DNA of 64,000 nt from the NCBI GenBank assembly GCA_025963645.1, contig JAOQAI010000013.1:298318-362317 (forward strand). The letters are read 5' to 3'. This DNA is from Flaviaestuariibacter sp. GTDB lineage: Bacteria; Bacteroidota; Bacteroidia; Chitinophagales; Chitinophagaceae. Made by a program: the position numbers and the translations under genes. This document shows positions 27,079 to 34,632 of the stretch, one piece after another. A model generated the notes under the pieces. That model saw only the letters and a program-made list of their open reading frames with translations. It made no database searches and was not told where the DNA came from. Position 1 is the stretch's first letter. Each line of letters opens with the position of its first letter.

Positions 27079-27654
27079 ATGAGTGTTCATACGCCTGTAA
27101 ACGCTCCCGGCATCTACTTTATCACCTTTACCTGCTACCGCTGGCTGCCTGTGCTGCAGCAAACAAACAGCTATGACACGGTCTGCCACTTCTTCACCGT
27201 ACTACAAGAAAAACGACACAACGTATTGGGTTATGTGATCATGCCCAACCATGTGCACTTTCTATTGCATTATACGGGTGGCAGTGCCCCGCTAAACACG
27301 CTAATAGGAAATGGCAAGCGGTTCATTGGCTACGAACTGGTGGAGCGATTGGAAAAGGCGGGAGATGCGGCTACGTTAGGTATGCTGCGCGAAGGAGTGG
27401 TAGCAGCGGAAAAGGCCCGTAACAAACAGCACCAGCTATGGCAGGGCACCTTCGATGTAAAGGAGTGCCGGACAGAACGCTTCCTGCTTCAGAAGCTGAT
27501 TTATATGCATAACAACCCTTGCCAGCCGCACTGGCAACTATGTGAGCGTCCCGTGGAGTACCGGCATAGCTCGGCGCCCTTTTATGAGCGGGGTGAAGCC
27601 AAGCCCTTTCTGAAAGACTACAGGGATTGTCTTGCACTGTTACAAGGTGGCTGA
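27079..27654 (+). CDS. REP-associated tyrosine transposase (RAYT, Y1/HUH)
   Basis: A 191-residue member of the IS200-like Y1 transposase group. It has GIYFITFTCYRWLPVL at the start, the HUH motif as HVH at residues 58-60 (MPNHVHFLL), and the candidate catalytic Tyr142 in LIYMHNNPCQPHW. The YxHxNP pattern is characteristic of RAYTs. These single-copy enzymes are thought to move or maintain REP elements by single-strand cleavage. REP-like element C lies directly upstream, and A and B are within 8 kb. The start at 27079 is preferred because the 16 upstream codons run back to the REP element. Confidence 0.92.
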   Translation: MSVHTPVNAPGIYFITFTCYRWLPVLQQTNSYDTVCHFFTVLQEKRHNVLGYVIMPNHVHFLLHYTGGSAPLNTLIGNGKRFIGYELVERLEKAGDAATLGMLREGVVAAEKARNKQHQLWQGTFDVKECRTERFLLQKLIYMHNNPCQPHWQLCERPVEYRHSSAPFYERGEAKPFLKDYRDCLALLQGG

Positions 27655-27678
27655 GCTGCGTAATGGACTTTCTCTTAA

Positions 27679-28098
27679 TTAACCATCCAATTCAAAAATG
27701 TAGACTTCAGTTATTATTCCGTTCTTGACGTAAATATCTAAACGTCTAGAGCCTAATTCTGAAACATCTTTTCCACCGAATGCGCTATAAGTCATGTACC
27801 TATAAATGACTGTACCCTCCTCTAAAAACTTGCCTTTATCTATGTAATAATTTGGCTTACCTAAATATCGGCTAATGGATTTCCAACGTAAACCCAGCAA
27901 GCATTTGCATGGATAAATGTTGTTTAGGCTAAGAAAATCCCTAAAGCCATTAGAAGCGGTACTATCTCCAATCCACTTTCTGCTACTAGCCTTTAATAGA
28001 TTAATTATACTAGTGCTATCCATAGTAGAAGGATTGGAAGCCTGACCGAAACTTTCCATCTGAAAGGATAACAATGCTACTATAACCAGAGCCTTCAT
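27679..28098 (-). CDS. Exported small protein, unknown
   Basis: A 139-residue protein with a signal peptide (MKALVIVALLSFQMESFGQA). The second half (YLGKPNYYIDKGKF, GTVIYRYMTYSAFGG, RRLDIYVKNGIITEVYIFEL) resembles the small beta fold seen in SmpA/OmlA-like periplasmic proteins, but the match is by eye only. AT-rich like the RHS island, and convergent with the RAYT gene 24 bp away. Confidence 0.5.
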   Translation of the reverse strand: MKALVIVALLSFQMESFGQASNPSTMDSTSIINLLKASSRKWIGDSTASNGFRDFLSLNNIYPCKCLLGLRWKSISRYLGKPNYYIDKGKFLEEGTVIYRYMTYSAFGGKDVSELGSRRLDIYVKNGIITEVYIFELDG

Positions 28099-28174
28099 AA
28101 TAAGTGAAGTTTTATGACTTTCTCATGTCCAATGTGGCTCCATAGCACATCGATAGGATCGGATGAACAAATTC

Positions 28175-30526
28175 TTACTTATTAATCCTAATGATCATCG
28201 GCTTGCCCGTAAAACTCACCGCTACTTCCAACGTTTGTCCGGGTTGGTAAGAATACTTCTCACTACCACTTGTGCCCAGCTTCTTCCCATTCACGCTGAT
28301 GGACTTTACCTTACCCTCCATAGCCGGTAGCTGAAACCGCAGGAACCGCTTCGCCGGAGCCCCTTTATAGCCGTTACCCGTTGCTGTTACCGTAAGGGTT
28401 AGCCCACCGCTCTTCCAGCCGCCGGAACTGAACTTCACGATCTCATAACTCTTCGCGGCAATGCTGCCTTTTGTCTCCCCATCATCATTATACAATTCAA
28501 AAGAAGAAGGCTTGTCTGATGAGATATAGGTGACCACCAGCGAGTCGCCTTTATAATTCTTTGAGTTGGTCAGCTCCTTCGTAGCGGTCTGCGGAATGAA
28601 GGCGCCTTCCTTAAAGAATAGGGGCAAAGTGCTTAACTGCACCCGCTCTGTATACCACTTGCCACCGCTTTGCATTTCCCCCTTCGCTACATTATACCAG
28701 GCACCTTCGGGCAGGTAATAGCGCCGGTCTGTAGCGCCTTTTTGCAGCACGGGTGCTACCAATATATTTTCGCCCCATAGGTATTCTTCCTGCAGATTTG
28801 CCACGGTTGTATCAACAGGGTAATGATAGTACAGCGGCGCGATCAGTGGCTTCCCCATTCGTGCCTGCTGGTAGGCTAACGAGTAATTGTAAGGAAGTAA
28901 GGAATACCGCAAGCGGATCGCTTCTTTTGCAGCGCTTTTATACGGTTCTTCAAACAGGGCTGCCTCACTCGGGTAGCTCGCCGCAGCAGGCTCCACTTCA
29001 TACAGCGCCGTTCCATGCGGACGAAAAACAGGCGTGAACGCAGCAAACTGCAGCCAACGCACATACAGCTCGGCATCGCCTTCGCCACCGGCAAAGCCGC
29101 CCGCATCGCTATGCACATAGGGCACACCGCTCATGCTCATGCCCAGCAGCACCGGCAGCTGTGCCCGGAACCCGCTCCAGCTGCGGCTTACATCACCCGT
29201 CCACGGAAAGATGGAGTAGTGCTGGCTGCCCGCAAAACCGGCACGGTTCAAACTAAACAGGCGCTTGCTTGGGTATTCTTTCGCATAGAAATTATAGAGC
29301 ATCTTGGTCCACTGGTGCCCGTAGATATTATGCACTTCATTAGCGCCAAAAAGCCGTTTATGTCCGCGGTCTTCCAGGTTATGATACATATCGGATGGAT
29401 GCTTCTCCGGCTCACCCAGGTCGCCCCACCACGCTTCTACACCATTAAGCATTTGTTTTTTATAGAAGCCCCAGAACCAGCTTTGCGCATCCTTGCGAAA
29501 GATGTCGATGAGTCCGCCCTTGCCAAAATAAAAGTCGGTGAGGTAATAAGGTTTGTTGGCGCTATCCACCGACAGGTAAGGCTTTGAAGCCGCATAATTT
29601 TTAGAGGTCTCTACAAAGAAAGGTTCGGTCACTAAAATGGTATTGACACCTTCCTTTTTAAAGTCCTTTATCATCCCTTTCGGTGCGGGCCATTTGCTCT
29701 TGTTTACCCAATCAAGATTTCCCAGTGTACCCTTGATGCTATCGCCAAACCAGAAGAGGTCGAAGATCACCGCATCTACCGGCACCTGCTCACTCTTCAT
29801 CTTTCCATAAATCTCTTTTACCTGTGCTTCGCTCGTATAGCCGAAGCGGCTCATCAGGTTGCCCATTGCCCAGCGTGGCGGCAGGGGCTGTGTGCCGGTT
29901 AGCGTATAGTAGGATTGCAATATTTGTTGATAGTTGCCAAAGATCACATACACATTCAACTGCCCCGACACCGTTCCCCATTCTAAGAAATCCTTGTACT
30001 CTTTTCCAATATCAAGGTATCCTTTCGATGGGTTATCAAAGAACAGCGCATAACCTTTGGAGGAAGTGATAAAGGGCACCGAGTAGTTGAGGTTTTCCGC
30101 GCCTTCGCCATAGCCGTAGGCCGGGCTGTTGTATAGATTTAACCGGTAGCCACGACGGTTCAGCGGCAATGCTCTCTCGCCGCCGCCGTAAATGCGTTCG
30201 TCTTCTTTCAGGGCAAACGTGAAGCCTTTGTACTCCCCTTTGTCGTGGTAATCAATAAGTATCTCGCCCTGCTTATAGGGAATGACAAGCGCACCGGCAA
30301 TCGTGGATATATCTGTTCTCGTATACCTGGCAGCTGGCTTGGCGATGACGGCATCGCTCACATTCTCGCCTTTTGTATAACCCTTCGGATGAAAGCTTAC
30401 GCGGAGAATATTATTTCCATACTGCTCCAGGGTATAGGTGCCGGAAGCGGCTTCAAAAGTGGTTTGTTGTGCATAGGCACCAAAGCAGGAAAGAATGGCG
30501 AACAGGGCAAAGAGGACTTTTCGCAT
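28175..30526 (-). CDS. GH31 family alpha-glucosidase, exported
   Basis: A 783-residue protein with signal peptide MRKVLFALFAILSCFGAYAQ. An N-terminal beta-sandwich (~20-210) is followed by the GH31 TIM barrel. The nucleophile is Asp369 in WWGDLGEPE, the acid/base is Asp445 in WTGDVSRSW, and HSDAGGF completes the pocket. C-terminal beta domains, including a DUF5110-like part, follow. GH31 enzymes cleave alpha-glucosides or related alpha-glycosides; the substrate is not evident and no SusC/SusD pair is nearby. The start at 30526 is taken because it opens with the signal peptide; the longer frame would run into the adenine deaminase gene. Confidence 0.93.
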   Translation of the reverse strand: MRKVLFALFAILSCFGAYAQQTTFEAASGTYTLEQYGNNILRVSFHPKGYTKGENVSDAVIAKPAARYTRTDISTIAGALVIPYKQGEILIDYHDKGEYKGFTFALKEDERIYGGGERALPLNRRGYRLNLYNSPAYGYGEGAENLNYSVPFITSSKGYALFFDNPSKGYLDIGKEYKDFLEWGTVSGQLNVYVIFGNYQQILQSYYTLTGTQPLPPRWAMGNLMSRFGYTSEAQVKEIYGKMKSEQVPVDAVIFDLFWFGDSIKGTLGNLDWVNKSKWPAPKGMIKDFKKEGVNTILVTEPFFVETSKNYAASKPYLSVDSANKPYYLTDFYFGKGGLIDIFRKDAQSWFWGFYKKQMLNGVEAWWGDLGEPEKHPSDMYHNLEDRGHKRLFGANEVHNIYGHQWTKMLYNFYAKEYPSKRLFSLNRAGFAGSQHYSIFPWTGDVSRSWSGFRAQLPVLLGMSMSGVPYVHSDAGGFAGGEGDAELYVRWLQFAAFTPVFRPHGTALYEVEPAAASYPSEAALFEEPYKSAAKEAIRLRYSLLPYNYSLAYQQARMGKPLIAPLYYHYPVDTTVANLQEEYLWGENILVAPVLQKGATDRRYYLPEGAWYNVAKGEMQSGGKWYTERVQLSTLPLFFKEGAFIPQTATKELTNSKNYKGDSLVVTYISSDKPSSFELYNDDGETKGSIAAKSYEIVKFSSGGWKSGGLTLTVTATGNGYKGAPAKRFLRFQLPAMEGKVKSISVNGKKLGTSGSEKYSYQPGQTLEVAVSFTGKPMIIRINK

Positions 30527-30589
30527 ACATGGGATTGAAGCTGCCAAACTACTGAAATTTAGGAGTGTGCCTGCCAGCAATTTATTGGA

Positions 30590-30597
30590 TAGTTTTG
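30590..30597 (+). promoter_or_regulatory. TAnnTTTG promoter box before ade
   Basis: TAGTTTTG ends 4 bp before the ATG at 30602. It matches the Bacteroidota -7 box (TAnnTTTG). The short distance implies a very short leader or a leaderless transcript. Confidence 0.45.
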
Positions 30598-30601
30598 ACG
30601 C

Positions 30602-32236
30602 ATGAACCCTTCCTTTACCATTACGGCCAACCTCGTTGATATACAGCAGCGCACTATTTACCCCGCCCAGGTCACTGTTGAAGACCAACGGATCAAAGAC
30701 ATCCAACCGGTCAACGTATCAATTGATCAACCGCTCAATTATATTCTCCCTGGCTTTATAGATGCACACGTGCATATCGAAAGCTCCATGCTGATCCCTT
30801 CGGAGTTTGCCCGGCTGGCAGTGGTGCATGGCACCGTGGGGACGGTTAGCGATCCGCACGAAATAGCCAATGTATGTGGATTGAAAGGCGTGGAATATAT
30901 GATCGATAACGGTAACACCGTTCCTTTCAAATTCAACTTCGGCGCGCCAAGCTGTGTGCCTGCTACCACCTTCGAAACGGCTGGTGCCACGATAACGGCA
31001 AAGGACATTGAAGACCTGCTGCAGCGCAAAGAGATCTTATACCTCACGGAGATGATGAACTTCCCCGGGGTGCTGAATGGTGATGCCGAAGTAGGAAAGA
31101 AGCTGGCAGCGGCAAAGAAATGGGGCAAGCCCGTAGATGGTCATGCGCCGGGGCTGCGTGGTGAGCAGGCAAAGCAATATATTGATGCCGGCATCTCCAC
31201 CGATCATGAGTGCTTCACGGCAGAAGAAGCATTGGATAAACTAGGGCACGGCATGAAGATCATTATCCGCGAAGGCAGCGCTGCCAAGAACTTCGAGGCG
31301 CTGATCCACCTGCTGAACGACTACCCGGACCGCATCATGTTCTGCTCCGATGATAAGCACCCCGATAGCCTGGTAGCCGGTCACATCAACGAGCTCTGCG
31401 CAAGGGCGGTGGCTAAAGGCATAGATGTCTTTAATGTATTGCAGGCCGCTTGCATCAACCCGGTGCAGCATTACGGGTTGAAAGTAGGCTTGCTACAGAA
31501 GGCTGATTTTGCTGATTTTATCCTGGTGAAGGATCTGAAAGAATTCAATGTTCTTCAAACCTATATCAATGGAGAATTGGTAGCGGAAAATGGCGTTACG
31601 AAGATTGAGCGGCAAGCAGCCACTACGGTTAATCAATTCAACGTAAAGAGGAAAGAACAAGCGGATTTCCAAGTGGCATTGAATGGAGAGAAAGAGATCG
31701 CGGTGATAGAAGCCTTGGATGGGCAGCTTATCACTAACAAGCTTTGGCTGGCACCAGTTATTACTAACAACGAGGTCTTTAGTAATATCGATAATGACCT
31801 TCTTAAAATGGTTGTAGTCAATCGTTATACTAATGCGCCCATTGCTAAAGCATTTATAAAAAATATAGGATTGAAGCGAGGCGCCATTGCTTCTTCCGTA
31901 GCGCACGATTCCCACAATATCGTAGCCGTAGGTGCAGATGATGAAAGCCTTTGCCGCGCTGTCAATGCGTTGATAGAAACAGAGGGCGGCATCAGTTGTG
32001 TAGATGGCGGGGATGTAAAAGTGTTGCCGCTGCCTGTAGCCGGTTTAATGAGCACCGGTGATGGCTATAAAGTTGCAGAAGATTACGCAGCCTTAGATGC
32101 TGCCGCCAAAGCATTGGGCTCACCGCTTTCCGCTCCCTTTATGACCTTGTCCTTTATGGCGCTGTTAGTGATCCCGCATCTTAAATTAAGCGACAAAGGG
32201 CTTTTCGATGGCGACTCATTCTCTTTCATCAGCTAA
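30602..32236 (+). CDS. ade: Adenine deaminase
   Basis: A 544-residue amidohydrolase of the Ade family. The metal motif HVHIESS has His56 and His58. [25 protein letters not shown] and [11 protein letters not shown] are signature blocks of bacterial adenine deaminase. It converts adenine to hypoxanthine and ammonia for purine salvage. Full length with no damage. Convergent with anmK, 28 bp apart. Confidence 0.95.
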   Translation: MNPSFTITANLVDIQQRTIYPAQVTVEDQRIKDIQPVNVSIDQPLNYILPGFIDAHVHIESSMLIPSEFARLAVVHGTVGTVSDPHEIANVCGLKGVEYMIDNGNTVPFKFNFGAPSCVPATTFETAGATITAKDIEDLLQRKEILYLTEMMNFPGVLNGDAEVGKKLAAAKKWGKPVDGHAPGLRGEQAKQYIDAGISTDHECFTAEEALDKLGHGMKIIIREGSAAKNFEALIHLLNDYPDRIMFCSDDKHPDSLVAGHINELCARAVAKGIDVFNVLQAACINPVQHYGLKVGLLQKADFADFILVKDLKEFNVLQTYINGELVAENGVTKIERQAATTVNQFNVKRKEQADFQVALNGEKEIAVIEALDGQLITNKLWLAPVITNNEVFSNIDNDLLKMVVVNRYTNAPIAKAFIKNIGLKRGAIASSVAHDSHNIVAVGADDESLCRAVNALIETEGGISCVDGGDVKVLPLPVAGLMSTGDGYKVAEDYAALDAAAKALGSPLSAPFMTLSFMALLVIPHLKLSDKGLFDGDSFSFIS

Positions 32237-32264
32237 TTATCAAATCACCAAATCATCAAATTTC

Positions 32265-33350
32265 CTATGCTTCCTGCCCGATCCATACCGCGCCGCCGAT
32301 GCTGTCCCGCCCTGCCCCGGTAACGGAGGAAAGCACATTGTACTCCTGCCGCCAGCGCAGCACACCGATCAGCGCCATTGCCAGGGCTTCTTTGTATTGC
32401 ACGGTCTGCTCATCCGGCACTACTACTTCAATATCAAATTCCTTAAGGCTTTTTGTAAGTTCACCAATCAGGAATGTATTAAAAGCGCCACCACCGGTGA
32501 CAAGTAGTTTGGAGTTTGGAGTTTGGAGTTTAGAGTTGGATGATGCCACCTGTACCCCAATATGTGCGACCATTGTTGCTGCGGCATCCGCTGGTGATAA
32601 GTTGTATGATTGTATCAGTGGATAGACTTCATCGGTTCCGAAATCATTGGCCAGGGATTTTGGATAGGGTTGGCTGTAATAGGCCAAGGCGTTTAATTGT
32701 TCTAATAAACCGGCATGCACTTTCCCGGACGCCGCCAATTCGCCGCCGGCATCATACTCTTTTCCAATGCTATTAGCGATCAGGTTCAATACCCGGTTTG
32801 CCGGGCACACGTCAAAGGCGATGTATTCTTCTCCATTATTAAAAGAAATATTTGCGATGCCGCCGATATTCAGAAACATGGAATAGCCTTTGAACAAAAG
32901 CTTTTCCGCAACCGGTACGATCGGTGCGCCCTGTCCGCCAAAGGCTACGTCCAGTGCCCGCAGATCGCTTATCACGGGGAGCTTTGTGGTGGCGGCAATC
33001 GCAGCGCCGTCACCTAATTGTGCGGTCATCCTTTGTGCCGGCAGGTGAAAAGTGGTATGCCCATGGGAGGCGATCATGCCTACTTTAAAATGCAGGCTTT
33101 TCTCGTCAATAAACCGGTTCACCTCTTCGCCGAGATAATGCCCGTAAGCGGTATGCAACAATTGATAATCCAGCGCATTGAGGTGCACCGCATTCTTTAA
33201 GCGCTCCGTCCAATCCTTGTTATATGGATGGCAGTCAGCCGCAATAATTTCGTAGCTCCAGCTACCGGCAGTTTCTATCAACTCCGCAAAGACAATATCC
33301 AATCCATCCAAGGAACTGCCACTCATTAATCCAATTGCCCGGTAGGTCAT
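32265..33350 (-). CDS. anmK: Anhydro-N-acetylmuramic acid kinase
   Basis: A 361-residue sugar kinase. The N-terminal GLMSGSSLDGLD is the AnmK phosphate-binding signature, and SHGHTTFH, GDGAAIA, FGGQGAP and NIGGIANIS complete the family pattern. It phosphorylates and opens 1,6-anhydro-MurNAc in cell-wall recycling. The ATG at 33350 is preferred to a TTG six bases earlier. Near residue 280 the family loop carries an insertion from a tandem repeat (SNSKLQTPNSKL) just before VTGGGAFN, without breaking the frame. Confidence 0.93.
   Translation of the reverse strand: MTYRAIGLMSGSSLDGLDIVFAELIETAGSWSYEIIAADCHPYNKDWTERLKNAVHLNALDYQLLHTAYGHYLGEEVNRFIDEKSLHFKVGMIASHGHTTFHLPAQRMTAQLGDGAAIAATTKLPVISDLRALDVAFGGQGAPIVPVAEKLLFKGYSMFLNIGGIANISFNNGEEYIAFDVCPANRVLNLIANSIGKEYDAGGELAASGKVHAGLLEQLNALAYYSQPYPKSLANDFGTDEVYPLIQSYNLSPADAAATMVAHIGVQVASSNSKLQTPNSKLLVTGGGAFNTFLIGELTKSLKEFDIEVVVPDEQTVQYKEALAMALIGVLRWRQEYNVLSSVTGAGRDSIGGAVWIGQEA
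32507..32540. repeat. 7-bp tandem repeat inside anmK
   Basis: Direct repeats of GTTTGGA (GTTTGGAGTTTGGAGTTT and one variant). Such repeats are usually intergenic in Bacteroidota; here they add about a dozen in-frame residues to AnmK. Confidence 0.7.
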
Positions 33351-33486
33351 TATCAAAAATTAGAGGGCGAAGGTAGAAGTACAATGGTTCAAATCAGCCA
33401 ATAAGCCTCAAATAGAGGTGGGCGAAATCGTACTTCGTAAATGTATTTCCTAAATCCTTCCCCGGCTTATGGGCATAAGCACATGC

Positions 33487-33525
33487 AAAAAAGACCGCCC
33501 TCCTTTCCGGAAAGCGGTCTATAAA
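33487..33525 (-). terminator. Terminator of the DUF6261-type gene
   Basis: On the minus strand AGACCGC, a 15-nt loop with internal pairing, and GCGGTCT are followed by TTTTTTG. It lies 26 bp after the stop at 33546. Confidence 0.8.
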
Positions 33526-33545
33526 AAGACGATTATCATCAGCGT

Positions 33546-34298
33546 TTAGGCCTTTGCTTCTTTTTTCGCGGCAGCAGCCCGGCGGCCCTTGCGCATGGCC
33601 AGCACCTCGTCCTGCTTTTCGGTGTGGCGGCCCATAGCGGCGGCTATATCGCCCCACGGCGCAGCGCCCTTGGCCACAATGTAATGAGCGGACAATTGCG
33701 ACAACAGCTCTTTGTAAGCGCCATCGGCTTCTGTGCGCTTTTGCCGCATATTGTAATCGAAGGCGGCTGCTGCTTCCTTGCCGGTACGTTCCAGCGATTT
33801 CGTTTGGTAGGAGGTGTTGGCGGCAGCCAGCGCCGTCGTCCATTCAGCCGTGCCTATCTTTTGAGCGGCGGCTGCGAGCTCGGGCTTCGTAGTCCAGTCT
33901 TCCAGCAGGCTGCTGATGATCTTGGTTTCGGTAGCTACCGGCTGCTTTTCGGGTGAGGGACCATATACTTTCAGGTTGTGCAATAAGGTGTTGGCAGCAT
34001 CGCGGAAGGCGGGGTTGGGGTGGTAGCTACAGGCGTCGCACCATTTGCGCAGGCCGATGAGGAGGTCGTCGCGTACTTCATCCAGTTCCCGCAGAGTGTC
34101 CGACAGCAACGACGAAGGGTCGGTTTTAAAAAGAGCATCCAATTGCACCGTCACCGCTTGCAGGCGGTCGAGGGCGGTTTGCACGCCTTCGGGCACTGCC
34201 GTGCTGCCAAAGCCGGTGAGGATAAGGCTCTTTAGATCGATAAAAAACTGGATGGCTTCCGGGTTGCGGAGCCGGTAGAGGCCAATGGGGGAAAACAT
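33546..34298 (-). CDS. DUF6261-like alpha-helical protein behind a repeat array
   Basis: A 250-residue, nearly all-helical protein. The start GLYRLRNPEAIQFFIDLKSL is the opening typical of Bacteroidota proteins annotated DUF6261. The C-terminus is Ala/Lys rich (GRRAAAAKKEAKA), possibly nucleic-acid binding, but no motif proves it. There is no signal peptide. The gene stands alone with its own terminator, and upstream of its start lies an array of ~42-bp degenerate repeats. The same layout is seen at 25735-26830 with a different helical protein and a 21-bp array. Function unknown. Confidence 0.75.
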   Translation of the reverse strand: MFSPIGLYRLRNPEAIQFFIDLKSLILTGFGSTAVPEGVQTALDRLQAVTVQLDALFKTDPSSLLSDTLRELDEVRDDLLIGLRKWCDACSYHPNPAFRDAANTLLHNLKVYGPSPEKQPVATETKIISSLLEDWTTKPELAAAAQKIGTAEWTTALAAANTSYQTKSLERTGKEAAAAFDYNMRQKRTEADGAYKELLSQLSAHYIVAKGAAPWGDIAAAMGRHTEKQDEVLAMRKGRRAAAAKKEAKA

Positions 34299-34400
34299 AA
34301 GCAGAATATTTTAGTCCCTAAGATAAAAAAGCTTACGTAAAAACGGAGCATTGACTGCCATTTCTTTTTTCTGCTTTTGCAGAGGCGGGGGACTTTCCGG

Positions 34401-34580
34401 TTCCATAGCGGAGGGAGGCTGCTTAACGTCCTGCAAGCCGCTTCCGCGCCGGAAGTGAGCTTTCGAACCATTAGGAAGGCTGTTTCCGCACCGGAAGTGG
34501 GGAATGTAACGGCCGCCGGCTGCCTCCGCGGCGGAAGCGGGGAAGCGAAGGGTTGGGAAGGATTGTTCCGCGCCGGAAAC
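34401..34580. repeat. Degenerate ~42-bp repeat array, five units
   Basis: Units start at 34401, 34442, 34484, 34524 and 34566. Each opens with a near-palindromic core TTCCGCnCCGGAA (degenerate in unit 1). Spacing is 41, 42, 40 and 42 bp. The intervals are not conserved enough, or uniform enough, to be a CRISPR. It lies ~100 bp upstream of the DUF6261-like gene. No ORF with a convincing start uses it. Confidence 0.75.
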
Positions 34581-34582
34581 GA

Positions 34583-34610
34583 AAAACCCGCTGCAAAGGC
34601 AGCGGGTTTT
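34583..34610. terminator. Terminator of the lipase gene
   Basis: A 12-bp perfect stem AAAACCCGCTGC / GCAGCGGGTTTT with a 4-nt loop, starting 22 bp after the stop of the minus-strand lipase gene. Flanked by A and T runs, so it may be bidirectional. Confidence 0.85.
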
Positions 34611-34632
34611 TATCCGTTTTAAAGGCAGAAGC

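Noticed and set aside
34401..34580. CRISPR-like array with 42-bp period
   Set aside because: Only five degenerate units; the intervals are not unique spacers of fixed length and there are no cas genes.
34377..34622. Plus-strand ORF of 81 codons across the 42-bp array
   Set aside because: It runs through the repeats and the lipase terminator; no credible gene.
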